The notes under the pieces are model-generated. The model did not search any database. It had not been told where the DNA came from and saw nothing but the letters and a program-made list of their open reading frames with translations. From positions 1 through 23,372 of the forward strand of contig CAKOMC010000021.1 of the NCBI GenBank assembly GCA_934096535.1: a stretch of 23,372 nucleotides of DNA. The letters run 5' to 3'. Within the stretch, counting starts at the first letter, position 1. Each line of letters starts with the position of its first letter. Below are positions 1-6,842 of this stretch, one piece after another. The translations under genes were made by a program, and so were the position numbers. Origin of the DNA: an uncultured Bacilli bacterium. GTDB taxonomy: Bacteria > Bacillota_I > Bacilli_A > RF39 > UBA660.

Positions 1-126
1 GTTGGGGTTTTAGAGATTGTTAAAGATGATCAGGTGCTTTATGGGATTAGTGATGATGGAAATATTAAGATTGATAAGTATAATGGATTGAGTTTGGAAA
101 GAAAATTTGGTAAGAGATGTGATTAA
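1..126 (+). CDS. 3' end of an unidentified protein gene (partial)
   Basis: Frame 1 is open from the first base to a TAA at 124-126 and encodes about 41 residues, including YGISDDGNIKID and ending in RKFGKRCD. The 5' end lies outside the window. The tail has no recognisable domain and is not obviously related to the two paralogues downstream. The next gene starts 70 bases later with its own strong ribosome binding site, so the two may share a transcript. Function unknown. The call rests on the open frame and its ordinary AT-rich codon use. Confidence 0.55.
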   Translation, partial: VGVLEIVKDDQVLYGISDDGNIKIDKYNGLSLERKFGKRCD

Positions 127-196
127 GGAGAGTTAGAGTATTTTAGAAATAAGGTTGTTATTAAAAGTAGATGTGTTTTACTGGGGAGGTTTTTAA

Positions 197-976
197 ATGA
201 GAAATGATTTACTAAAATTAAAAGAAGAATTGGAGCAGGTTCGCAAATATGTTCCTTTGTTTGGTAGCAGCAAGGAAGCAATAAGTTTGGCTAGTAGGGA
301 AGAAGGAAAAACACTTTCTGAATATAAGGCTCAAGCTGAGAAAGATACAGACCGTCTTGTAAAAGAGTGTGAAAATCTTTTTGAACAGGCTGTTATTTTA
401 TTTGGCAAAAATAATATTCGGTATGACTCGCTTGTACTTACAACAAAGACGGGTCTTCTATGTGATTCTGATTTTATTTATGGTTTAGAGCGTAACTATG
501 ATAAATATGATAGTGAAGAAAAATTTTATGTTGGAGGCGCAATAATTGGCGAAACTGTAGTTGCTATTGACGGTATTAGTAATGTAATTCTTGATAATAT
601 TGGCAAAAATGTATCTTTAGCATGTGTTCCAATGCGTTTTTCTATTAATACTGCTAAAAGTAGAGCTCATGATTATGATGGAACAGAATTTTTTAGTTTG
701 TATGATTGTATTGAAGAAAAGTATTTAGATTCTGCGGCTCGTGGTAAAATTGATGAATTATGTAAGAAAAATATTTCAGGAGTTGTTAATTTTAATAAAT
801 TTGTTCAAATAGTTAAATCGCTTGGATATGATGTAAGTTTTACTTTGGGGTATCAGCGTATGAATATCCGCAATTATGAAAGAAATTTAAGAGATTTTTC
901 ATTTAATAATGGTGTTGAGATATCATTTGATTTTGATGAGGCTGAATCGGGAATGAAAAGAAGATTAAAAAGGTAA
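197..976 (+). CDS. Hypothetical protein, tandem paralogue A
   Basis: This 259-residue, probably cytosolic protein has no signal peptide or membrane segment. The start is set by GGGGAGG at 183-189, seven bases before the ATG. I do not recognise the family. It is clearly homologous over its whole length to the next gene (1427-2173). Shared landmarks are NDLLKLKEELE at the N terminus, RKYVP, LFGKNNI near residue 70, NIG-N-SL followed by PMRFS-N in the middle, and IDELC-K near residue 188. Compared with its neighbour it has roughly 25 extra residues around 107-130 (VGGAIIGETVV). The C terminus is basic (GMKRRLKR). The N-terminal 40 residues look helical. A hairpin terminator follows at 1038-1073, so it is probably expressed separately from the second copy. 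Function unknown. Confidence 0.85.
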   Translation: MRNDLLKLKEELEQVRKYVPLFGSSKEAISLASREEGKTLSEYKAQAEKDTDRLVKECENLFEQAVILFGKNNIRYDSLVLTTKTGLLCDSDFIYGLERNYDKYDSEEKFYVGGAIIGETVVAIDGISNVILDNIGKNVSLACVPMRFSINTAKSRAHDYDGTEFFSLYDCIEEKYLDSAARGKIDELCKKNISGVVNFNKFVQIVKSLGYDVSFTLGYQRMNIRNYERNLRDFSFNNGVEISFDFDEAESGMKRRLKR

Positions 977-1037
977 AAGCTATGACTATGTGAATAATAT
1001 TCTAATGATATGATTAGATACACAACAGCGAAATCTT

Positions 1038-1073
1038 GAGTGAGGCTAGGTAAAATTTGGCTTCGCTCATTTT
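1038..1073 (+). terminator. Rho-independent terminator of paralogue A
   Basis: GAGTGAGGCT at 1038-1047 pairs with GGCTTCGCTC at 1059-1068 (ten pairs including G-U), followed by ATTTT. The stem is good but the U-tract is short, so termination may be partial. Confidence 0.6.
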
Positions 1074-1100
1074 AAATGTCAAAGAGAATTTATCGTAGTG

Positions 1101-1250
1101 TCAATTTTGTATTCTCTAAAATACTTTTTTTATTAAATATCAAATTTTGTATTCTGTAGAATACTTTTTTGTGAAATTTATGTATTTTGTATTCTATAGA
1201 ATACTTTTTTGCAAAAATGCTTGCTTTTGTATTTTAAAACATACTATTAT
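1101..1250 (+). repeat. Four-unit palindromic array, exact 40-bp period
   Basis: Four copies of a 16-bp palindrome, consensus GTATTCTATAGAATAC, begin at 1109, 1149, 1189 and 1229, exactly 40 bp apart. Each is preceded by TTTT, and the first three are followed by at least six T. The third copy is a perfect palindrome, the second differs only at the centre, and the first and fourth have decayed arms. Conserved blocks of about 26 bp alternate with about 14 bp of unrelated sequence. The array occupies most of the 450-base gap between the two paralogues and ends about 120 bp before the second gene's putative promoter. It could be a multi-site operator. In RNA each unit could also fold as a 6-bp hairpin plus U-tract. 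It is not a typical CRISPR because the spacers are too short. Confidence 0.85.
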
Positions 1251-1344
1251 ATTGTGATAATAAATTAAAAATAATGCATTTGTAGATAACTAAAGAATAT
1301 TTTAACAAAGATTGAAAAAAGTTTAGGTAGAAGTGCAATTAATA

Positions 1345-1373
1345 TAGACTTTAAATTAATTGTATGCTATTTT
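1345..1373 (+). promoter_or_regulatory. Putative promoter of paralogue B
   Basis: A -35-like TAGACT (1345-1350) is separated by 17 bases from TATTTT (1368-1373), which has an extended TG at 1365-1366. The -10 itself is a weak match. Confidence 0.4.
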
Positions 1374-1426
1374 AGTAGCACAAGTAACAGTTGATTATGG
1401 TTATACTGTGTTGTGGAGGTATTAAA

Positions 1427-2173
1427 ATGATGAATGATTTGCTAAAATTAAAAGAAGAATTAGAAATGGCGCGTAAATATGTTCCTTTAGTTGGCTTTAA
1501 AGAAGAAGATATTGCCACTGCTTCTAAATCAGAAGCAAGAACGCTTTTAGAATATGCGGCTATGGAAAATACGGATGAATTTGTTGTATTGTGTGAAAAT
1601 CTTATAAAAGAAGCAGTGGTGTTATTTGGAAAAAATAATATTCCTTGTGATTTCTTAAGACTTTCAACTGCTTTTGGTTTTTTATGCACTCCAGAGTTGA
1701 TTGAATTTTTAAGGGATAAGTATACGGAACTTTGTTCAGATAATCCAGAAGTTTGTTGTAGTAAAATAATATTTAATAATATTGGCACAAATGCCTCGCT
1801 AAAATATATTCCGATGAGATTTTCTGTAAATCTTGCTGGCAGTGGTATTTTTGATACTAACAGTAAAAAAATTTTGAATTTAAATGATTATTTAAAAAAG
1901 GAATATATCCCACAAATTAAGAAAATATCAGAAATAGATGAGTTGTGTCAAAAGAGTATTTTTGCTGTTGTTGATATTGAGAAATTTCTAAAAAAAATGT
2001 TAGAACTTGGTTATTATGTAAATTTTGCCAATTATGATTATTTAATGAAATTATCGGATTACATAAAGTTATTAAATGAGACTTCGTTTACTACTGATAT
2101 AGATGTATTAGCAGATTTTAAATCTGCTGAATTAAAAAGAAAAAAGGAATTAAAAAGAGAAAATTTAGAATAA
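1427..2173 (+). CDS. Hypothetical protein, tandem paralogue B
   Basis: This 248-residue protein is the second copy of the family at 197-976. The frame stays open upstream to a TTG at 1391, but GGAGG at 1415-1419 lies seven bases before the ATG at 1427, and the resulting N terminus MMNDLLKLKEELE aligns with that of the first copy. Conserved landmarks are RKYVP, LFGKNNI, an FLC motif after it, NIG-N-SL, PMRFS-N and IDELC-K. The C terminus is rich in Lys, Arg and Glu (ELKRKKELKRENLE). No membrane segment, signal peptide or known catalytic motif is visible. The two copies have diverged well beyond a recent duplication, so both have probably been kept. The palindromic array lies immediately upstream of this copy only. 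Confidence 0.85.
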   Translation: MMNDLLKLKEELEMARKYVPLVGFKEEDIATASKSEARTLLEYAAMENTDEFVVLCENLIKEAVVLFGKNNIPCDFLRLSTAFGFLCTPELIEFLRDKYTELCSDNPEVCCSKIIFNNIGTNASLKYIPMRFSVNLAGSGIFDTNSKKILNLNDYLKKEYIPQIKKISEIDELCQKSIFAVVDIEKFLKKMLELGYYVNFANYDYLMKLSDYIKLLNETSFTTDIDVLADFKSAELKRKKELKRENLE

Positions 2174-2214
2174 TCGTAAGAAAATTTATGGGTTATTTTG
2201 ATTATTTAAAAGAA

Positions 2215-2249
2215 AAATTTGTTATATAAGTAAAACGATAAACAAATTT
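2215..2249 (+). other. Inverted repeat upstream of the G-rich element
   Basis: AAATTTGTT (2215-2223) and AACAAATTT (2241-2249) are perfect complements around a 17-base loop. There is no U-tract, so it does not look like a terminator. It is the first feature after paralogue B and lies about 20 bases before the G-rich element. Confidence 0.4.
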
Positions 2250-2267
2250 AAATGCAAGCCTTCTTAA

Positions 2268-2286
2268 GGGAGTGGAGGGCGGGAAG
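2268..2286 (+). repeat. G-rich dispersed element, copy 1
   Basis: GGGAGTGGAGGGCGGGAAG stands out in very AT-rich intergenic DNA and recurs with one C/T difference at 9029-9047. Both copies lie on the + strand, are preceded by a CTT(C/T)TTA-like segment and are non-coding. Four closely spaced runs of G (3, 2, 3, 3) could form a two-tetrad G-quadruplex. This copy lies about 60 bp before the metG promoter. Function unknown. Confidence 0.65.
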
Positions 2287-2320
2287 TAATCAATAATTCA
2301 TATAGACAAATAAAAAATAA

Positions 2321-2349
2321 GTAACAAATAAAAGAAAATGTGCTATACT
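2321..2349 (+). promoter_or_regulatory. metG T-box promoter
   Basis: An extended -10, TGC-TATACT (-10 hexamer at 2344-2349), lies 17 bases after GTAACA (2321-2326), a four-of-six match to TTGACA. It is correctly placed to start transcription just before the T-box leader. Confidence 0.65.
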
Positions 2350-2355
2350 AGGAGT

Positions 2356-2549
2356 AATTAACAAGGAACAAATGGGTACCTAAGCGTCTTCGAAAAGAGA
2401 GCCTTTTGGTTGGTGAAAGATAGGCAAGATTAATAGGGAGTATGGATTTGGGAGTTAAATCGTTTAATCGCGTTAAGAAAAGAGTGTATGTTAAGTCATA
2501 AAATAAGGTGGTACCGCGGTAATTCGTCCTTATATTTATGGCTTTTTTA
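2356..2549 (+). promoter_or_regulatory. T-box riboswitch, methionine-specific by specifier
   Basis: The diagnostic T-box sequence GGTGGTACCGCGG is at 2507-2519, with the UGGU tRNA-acceptor-binding bulge at 2509-2512. Upstream, stem I shows an AGAGA-type motif (2396 onward) and GGTTGGTGAAAG in the distal arm. CAAAT (2369-2373) pairs with ATTTG (2446-2450), and CCT (2379-2381) pairs with AGG (2435-2437). The internal loop between these pairings carries AUG at 2442-2444 followed by a purine, as expected of a specifier, and it matches the methionyl-tRNA synthetase gene downstream. Known mechanism: uncharged tRNA stabilises the antiterminator, so metG would be induced when charged Met-tRNA falls. 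I folded the stem by eye; the T-box core is unambiguous, while the specifier assignment is inference supported by gene context. Confidence 0.9.
2494..2549 (+). terminator. T-box leader terminator
   Basis: AGTCATAAAATAAGG (2494-2508) pairs with CCTTATATTTATGGC (2529-2542 region), followed by TTTTTT. The stem encloses the T-box sequence, making it mutually exclusive with the antiterminator. Confidence 0.8.
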
Positions 2550-2594
2550 TATTCTTAAGGATTAAATGATAAAGGTAAGAAAGGTATGATAATT

Positions 2595-4130
2595 ATGGAA
2601 AAGAAGAAATTTTATATTAGTACAGCTATTGCTTATACTTCAGGTAAACCACATATTGGTAATACTTATGAGATTGTTTTAGCCGATGCGATAGCAAGAT
2701 TTAAAAGATTAGAAGGATACGATGTTTATTTTCAAACCGGTACTGATGAACATGGGGAGAAAATAGAGTTAAAAGCTAAGGAAGCAGGTATTACTCCTAA
2801 AGATTTTGTAGATAATGTATCAGGAGAAATTAAAAATATTTGGGATACAATGAATACCAGTTATGATAAATTTGTAAGAACTACCGATAAACATCATGAA
2901 GAAGTAGTCCAAAGAATATTTAAGAAAATGTATGATAAAGGGGATATTTATAAGGGTGAATATAGCGGTCTTTATTGTACACCTTGTGAATCTTTCTGGA
3001 CGGAAAGCCAGTTAGTTGATGGTAAATGCCCTGATTGCGGTAGAGATGTTGAAGAGAAAAAAGAAGAAGCATACTTTTTTAAATTATCTAAATATCAAGA
3101 TAGATTGATTGAATATATTGAATCACATCCTGATTTTATTCTTCCAGTAGCGCGTAAAAATGAAATGATTAATAATTTTATTAAAACTGGTTTACAAGAT
3201 TTATGTGTTTCGCGTTCAACTTTTAGTTGGGGAATTCCGGTAACTTTTGATCCTAAACATATTGTTTATGTATGGCTTGATGCTTTAACTAACTATATTA
3301 CTAATATTGGTTATGATGTTGATGGTGGTAATGAAGATTTTAAGAAATGGTGGCCAGCTGATTTACATTTAATTGGTAAAGATATTATTAGATTTCATAC
3401 TATTTATTGGCCTTGTTTCTTAATGAGTTTAGATTTACCATTACCAAAACGAGTATTTGGACACCCTTGGTTAATCATGGCTGATGGCAAGATGAGTAAG
3501 TCAAAAGGAAATGTTGTTTATGCTGATGATTTAGTAAAAAAATATGGTGTGGATGCAATTAGATATTATTTTCTACATGAAATACCTTTTAGTGCGGATG
3601 GGGTATATAGTGAAGATTTATTAGTTGAAAGAATTAATAGTGATTTAGTAAATATTTTAGGTAATTTAGTTAATCGTACTGTTAGTATGGCTTATAAATA
3701 TTTTGATGGGGTAATTAGTAATCCTTGTGTTAGAGAAAGTATTGATGATGAACTAATTAATATGAGTGAAAATCTTTATAATAATGTTAAGATTAAAATG
3801 GATAGTTTACATATTGGAGAGGCTATTGATGAAATATTTAATGTTTTAAAAAGATGTAATAAATATATTGATGAGACAACTCCTTGGGTTTTAGCGAAAG
3901 ATGAGGCAAAGAAGGATAGACTGGCTACGGTTTTATATAACTTGTTAGAAAGTATTAGAGTTTGTAGTATTCTTCTTGGAGCTTATTTACCTGATACTAG
4001 TGCCAAGATTTTAAAACAATTAAATACGGAGCAAACAAGCGTTGAAAGTACCTTACATTTTGGGGCTTTAGAAACTGGTAAGACTTTAGGGGAACCTGAA
4101 CATTTATTTGCTAGAATTGAGGTTAAATAG
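2595..4130 (+). CDS. metG: Methionyl-tRNA synthetase
   Basis: Class I aminoacyl-tRNA synthetase that charges tRNA-Met in the cytoplasm (511 residues). The HIGH-type motif is HIGN at residues 20-23, in the context YTSGKPHIGN. The KMSKS loop KMSKSKGN is near residue 299. Two CxxC pairs near residues 128-131 and 145-148 (CTPC and CPDC) form the metal-binding knuckle in the CP insertion. The WxxPxTFD-like and helical anticodon-binding regions follow. The protein ends after the anticodon-binding domain. The C-terminal tRNA-binding (EMAP/Trbp111-like) domain of the roughly 660-residue B. subtilis enzyme is absent. I prefer the ATG at 2595 to the one at 2586 because GAAAGG at 2579-2584 is ten bases from the former and one base from the latter. 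Controlled by the T-box leader; tatD starts at the base after the TAG stop. Confidence 0.96.
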   Translation: MEKKKFYISTAIAYTSGKPHIGNTYEIVLADAIARFKRLEGYDVYFQTGTDEHGEKIELKAKEAGITPKDFVDNVSGEIKNIWDTMNTSYDKFVRTTDKHHEEVVQRIFKKMYDKGDIYKGEYSGLYCTPCESFWTESQLVDGKCPDCGRDVEEKKEEAYFFKLSKYQDRLIEYIESHPDFILPVARKNEMINNFIKTGLQDLCVSRSTFSWGIPVTFDPKHIVYVWLDALTNYITNIGYDVDGGNEDFKKWWPADLHLIGKDIIRFHTIYWPCFLMSLDLPLPKRVFGHPWLIMADGKMSKSKGNVVYADDLVKKYGVDAIRYYFLHEIPFSADGVYSEDLLVERINSDLVNILGNLVNRTVSMAYKYFDGVISNPCVRESIDDELINMSENLYNNVKIKMDSLHIGEAIDEIFNVLKRCNKYIDETTPWVLAKDEAKKDRLATVLYNLLESIRVCSILLGAYLPDTSAKILKQLNTEQTSVESTLHFGALETGKTLGEPEHLFARIEVK

Positions 4131-4868
4131 ATGTTTTGTGATACTCATTGTCATATTTTAAGTGAATATTATGAGGATATTGAAAGTGTTTTAGAAGAGG
4201 CAAAAGAAGCAGGAGTTTCTAGGGTAATTAATGCTGCTTACAACTTAGAAAGTAGTAAGGAAGTAATGGCATTAGTGAAAAAGTACCCTGAGATGTATGG
4301 TGTAGTGGGCTTGCATCCAGAAAATATCTCCGAAGATTTTGATTATACCATTTTTGATAATTTAGATAAAAAAATAGTGGGTATTGGAGAGATTGGTTTA
4401 GATTATCACTATACTAAGGATAATAAAGATAAACAGATAGAAATATTTGAGCATCAATTAAATATCGCTGAAAAACTAAACTTACCGGTGGTTATTCATA
4501 GTCGCGAGGCGGCGGGTGATACTTTAGAAATTTTAAAAAAGCATCATAACTTTGGAGTTATTCATTCCTTTAGTGGTAGTTTAGAAATGGCTAAAGAATA
4601 TATTAAGTTAGGCTTTGTTTTAGGGGTTAATGGGGTAGTTACTTTTAAAAATTGTAATCTAAGTGATACTCTAAAAAATATAGATATAAATAGTATTATT
4701 TTAGAAACAGACAGTCCTTATCTTACACCTGTGCCTTTTAGAGGAACACAAAATAATCCAGCAAAAATGATGAATACAGCGAAGTTTGTGGCTGATATTT
4801 ATGGAGTTTCTTTAAGTGAGTTAGCAAAAATTACCAATCAAAATATCAAGAGAATTTTTGACATTTAA
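4131..4868 (+). CDS. tatD: TatD-family metal-dependent hydrolase/DNase
   Basis: This 245-residue TIM-barrel amidohydrolase-fold protein corresponds to B. subtilis YabD. TatD proteins are metal-dependent nucleases with 3'-5' exonuclease activity and roles in DNA or RNA quality control. Metal ligands appear in order: DTHCH near the N terminus, GEIGLDYH near residue 90, VIHSRE near residue 122, IHSFSG near residue 144 and ETDSPYLTP near residue 195. The length is normal. The start codon directly abuts the metG stop (TAG-ATG), so translation is probably coupled and the gene shares the T-box-controlled transcript. The same metG-tatD pairing is found in Bacillus. The exact physiological substrate here cannot be read from sequence. 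Confidence 0.95.
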   Translation: MFCDTHCHILSEYYEDIESVLEEAKEAGVSRVINAAYNLESSKEVMALVKKYPEMYGVVGLHPENISEDFDYTIFDNLDKKIVGIGEIGLDYHYTKDNKDKQIEIFEHQLNIAEKLNLPVVIHSREAAGDTLEILKKHHNFGVIHSFSGSLEMAKEYIKLGFVLGVNGVVTFKNCNLSDTLKNIDINSIILETDSPYLTPVPFRGTQNNPAKMMNTAKFVADIYGVSLSELAKITNQNIKRIFDI

Positions 4869-4872
4869 GATA

Positions 4873-4881
4873 TGCTATGAT
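4873..4881 (+). promoter_or_regulatory. Extended -10 promoter of the 3D-domain gene
   Basis: TGC-TATGAT (hexamer 4876-4881) overlaps the region just after the tatD stop. It would start transcription about 20 bases before the ribosome binding site. TTGACA at 4858 is a perfect -35 hexamer but lies only 12 bases upstream, so this promoter probably depends on the extended -10. Confidence 0.5.
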
Positions 4882-4908
4882 AGACTTTTAGCAGGTGGTG
4901 TTTTAATT

Positions 4909-5436
4909 TTGAAAATATTTTTACGAGGAATACAAGGCCTAATGGTAATAGGTATTGCTATGTTACTTGGTTCTTCTAGTGGAATAAATTATTATAATAA
5001 CACAAGTAATTCTAACCTTGATTTTACCTTGGATTTAAATGCAATGGCAATGAAGTTAGAAAATGATATTAAAAATGATATTTATAGTGCTAAAGATACT
5101 TATACTGGTTATTTAACTGGTTATGGCGCTGATTGTCCTTTATGTAGTGGACATCTGGCTTGTATGAGTAATTTAGATGTTTTAAATGGTAATGTTACTT
5201 ACGAGGATAAAACTTATGGAAAAGTAAATATTGTTGCTTCCTCGAAGGCTTTGCCTTGTGGGACTATTATCCGAATTAACGAACATAAATTACATAGTGA
5301 ACCTATGTATGCGATAGTTCTTGATAGAGGTGTTAGTAAATATAATTTAGACTTATTAACTGTTAGTGAGGCTTATGCTTATAAGAATGTTGGTAGGTCC
5401 GTGGTATCTTATGATGTCTTAAGAAAAGGCTGGTAA
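4909..5436 (+). CDS. Secreted or membrane-anchored 3D-domain protein
   Basis: This 175-residue protein has an N-terminal hydrophobic segment (IQGLMVIGIAMLLG, about residues 8-21) acting as signal or anchor, a linker of about 40 residues, then a C-terminal 3D domain. The domain shows TGYGADCPLCSG, ASSKALPCGTIIRI and VLDRG, the Asp-containing landmarks of this double-psi barrel-like fold found in YabE, YuiC and other cell-wall lytic proteins. The position after tatD is that of B. subtilis yabE, but this protein is far shorter and lacks YabE's G5 and DUF348 regions. The TTG at 4909 is chosen because AGGTGG (4893-4898) lies ten bases upstream; the longer frame starting at 4858 would overlap tatD and lies before the promoter. 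Probable role in peptidoglycan remodelling, by family. Confidence 0.85.
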   Translation: MKIFLRGIQGLMVIGIAMLLGSSSGINYYNNTSNSNLDFTLDLNAMAMKLENDIKNDIYSAKDTYTGYLTGYGADCPLCSGHLACMSNLDVLNGNVTYEDKTYGKVNIVASSKALPCGTIIRINEHKLHSEPMYAIVLDRGVSKYNLDLLTVSEAYAYKNVGRSVVSYDVLRKGW

Positions 5437-5448
5437 GATACCTTTTTT
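5424..5448 (+). terminator. Terminator after the 3D-domain gene
   Basis: AAAAGG (5424-5429) pairs with CCTTTT (5441-5446) and leads into the T-tract at 5443-5448. It overlaps the end of the coding region. The stem is short. Confidence 0.45.
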
Positions 5449-5465
5449 AATTTAGAATTTTAAGG

Positions 5466-5471
5466 TATAAT
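5466..5471 (+). promoter_or_regulatory. Putative -10 for the GNAT/ksgA transcript
   Basis: A perfect TATAAT lies 70 bases before the GNAT start. No convincing -35 is seen at the proper distance. Confidence 0.4.
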
Positions 5472-5541
5472 GGACTGGAAATTAATTTGTTTAGAGGTAT
5501 GTGGAAATATATTTAGGTAAAAATAATAGGAGGAAAAAGGT

Positions 5542-6048
5542 ATGTATTTAAAAGAAGACGATATAACTGATATTAATAGAATTGATGAATATAATGCTGA
5601 TTATAAAAGAATGTATCCTGGTTTTAAACCATTTGTAACTAGAGAAAATTTTGCTGATTTTTTAAAAAGCGTTGAAGATAAAAAGAATGGCATTGGTAAT
5701 AATGGGGTTAAAGAGATTTTTTATTTTGCTATTGAAGATGATAAGATAGTTGGTCATGCAAGCATTAGATTAAATCCAGAGGTTGATGGAGATACTTATA
5801 AATTTTCGGGACACATAATGTACGGTGTTGTGCCAAGTAAAAGAAAATTAGGATATGGTAATAAAATTTGCAAGATGTTAATTGAAAAAATGGTTGCTAT
5901 GGGATATGATGAAATTATAATTACTTGTAATGATAATAATATTGGTTCTAAAAAAATTATTATAAATAATGGTGGAGAATTTATTGAAAGTGTTAATTAT
6001 AATGGTAATACAATAATTGATAGATATAGTATTAATAAAAAGAGGTGA
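5542..6048 (+). CDS. GNAT-family N-acetyltransferase
   Basis: This 168-residue protein has the GNAT fold. The acetyl-CoA pyrophosphate-binding motif A is RKLGYGNKICKMLIE around residues 105-119, preceded by the strand IMYGVVPSKR. A motif B-like segment (IIITCNDNNIGSKKII) follows, where an Asn and a later segment usually complete the cofactor site. A near-consensus AGGAGG ribosome binding site precedes the ATG. The acceptor substrate cannot be deduced; small molecules, ribosomal proteins and antibiotics are all possible in this superfamily. It ends five bases before the ksgA start and supplies ksgA's ribosome binding site from its own last codons, so the two are co-expressed. It is not part of the conserved Bacillus gene order here and looks like a local insertion. 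Confidence 0.88.
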   Translation: MYLKEDDITDINRIDEYNADYKRMYPGFKPFVTRENFADFLKSVEDKKNGIGNNGVKEIFYFAIEDDKIVGHASIRLNPEVDGDTYKFSGHIMYGVVPSKRKLGYGNKICKMLIEKMVAMGYDEIIITCNDNNIGSKKIIINNGGEFIESVNYNGNTIIDRYSINKKR

Positions 6049-6052
6049 AAGT

Positions 6053-6829
6053 ATGGAAAATTTTAAGTTTAAAAAGAATTTAGGTCAGAATTTTTTACAA
6101 GATGAAACGGTGTTGCAAAGGATAGTTGATAGCATTGAGTGTTCTAAAGATGACTGTATCATTGAAATTGGCCCTGGACATGGGGCTTTAACTAAACATT
6201 TAGTTAAATATAATTGTCCTGTTGTAGCATTTGAAATAGATAAGGAAGTTAAAACAGTTTTAGATAAGATAAATGCTGATAATTTAAGAGTAATTTATGA
6301 AGATTTTATGAAAGTAAATGTTAAAGCGTATTTACCTGATAATTATAAAAATTTATATATTATTGCCAATATTCCTTATTATATAACAACCCCAATATTA
6401 GAAAAGATTATTGCTGAAAATTTAGACGAAAAGTCGTGTACTTTAATGGTTCAAAAAGAAGTAGCTGACCGCTTTAGTGCTAAGTGTGGTAGTAAGGAAT
6501 ATGGCTCTGTAACGGTTTATTTAGATTATTATTATGATATAAAGAAGTTATTTGAAGTCCCAAGAAAGGCTTTTTATCCTGTACCTAATGTTGATAGTGC
6601 TATAATCAAGTTAGTACGAAAAGGGGATAAGCTTAAGTTAGATGAGGATAAGTTTTTTAAGTTTGTCAAAAGTGCTTTTCAATTTAAGAGAAAAAATCTT
6701 CGTAATAATTTAAAAAATTATGACTTAGAAAAAATTAATAATGTTTTGGTTAAATATAATCATAATCTTCAAAATAGAGCCGAAGAAATTAGTTTAAATG
6801 AGTTTATAGAAATTTATAGAAATTTATAG
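6053..6829 (+). CDS. rsmA: 16S rRNA (adenine1518-N6/adenine1519-N6)-dimethyltransferase
   Basis: KsgA/RsmA transfers four methyl groups from S-adenosylmethionine to two adjacent adenines in helix 45 of 16S rRNA during late 30S assembly. The protein has 258 residues. Visible motifs are the N-terminal NLGQNFLQD, SAM-binding motif I IEIGPGHGALT, an acidic loop FEIDKEV, and the catalytic NIPYY motif (ANIPYYITTP). The C-terminal helical domain includes FQFKRKNLRNNL. The ATG at 6053 follows AGAGGTGA at a normal distance; the frame is open further upstream, but that part overlaps the GNAT gene. The last codons contain a small tandem duplication of AGAAATTTAT. In B. subtilis ksgA is followed directly by yabG; here an ATPase remnant intervenes. 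Confidence 0.96.
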   Translation: MENFKFKKNLGQNFLQDETVLQRIVDSIECSKDDCIIEIGPGHGALTKHLVKYNCPVVAFEIDKEVKTVLDKINADNLRVIYEDFMKVNVKAYLPDNYKNLYIIANIPYYITTPILEKIIAENLDEKSCTLMVQKEVADRFSAKCGSKEYGSVTVYLDYYYDIKKLFEVPRKAFYPVPNVDSAIIKLVRKGDKLKLDEDKFFKFVKSAFQFKRKNLRNNLKNYDLEKINNVLVKYNHNLQNRAEEISLNEFIEIYRNL

Positions 6830-6842
6830 AAAAAATAGGTTT

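Noticed and set aside
1101..1250. CRISPR array
   Set aside because: The period is regular, but the unique parts are only about 14 bases, the repeats are T-rich palindromes and no cas genes are nearby.
1372..1788. Open frame on the minus strand over paralogue B
   Set aside because: It overlaps a well-supported + strand gene with its own ribosome binding site and a paralogue; the minus product has no recognisable features.
2174..2594. tRNA or S-box riboswitch before metG
   Set aside because: The diagnostic sequence is that of a T-box; no SAM-riboswitch core or tRNA cloverleaf was seen.
4858..4908. Earlier TTG start of the 3D-domain gene
   Set aside because: It overlaps tatD, precedes the likely promoter and has no ribosome binding site; TTG at 4909 has AGGTGG at the right distance.
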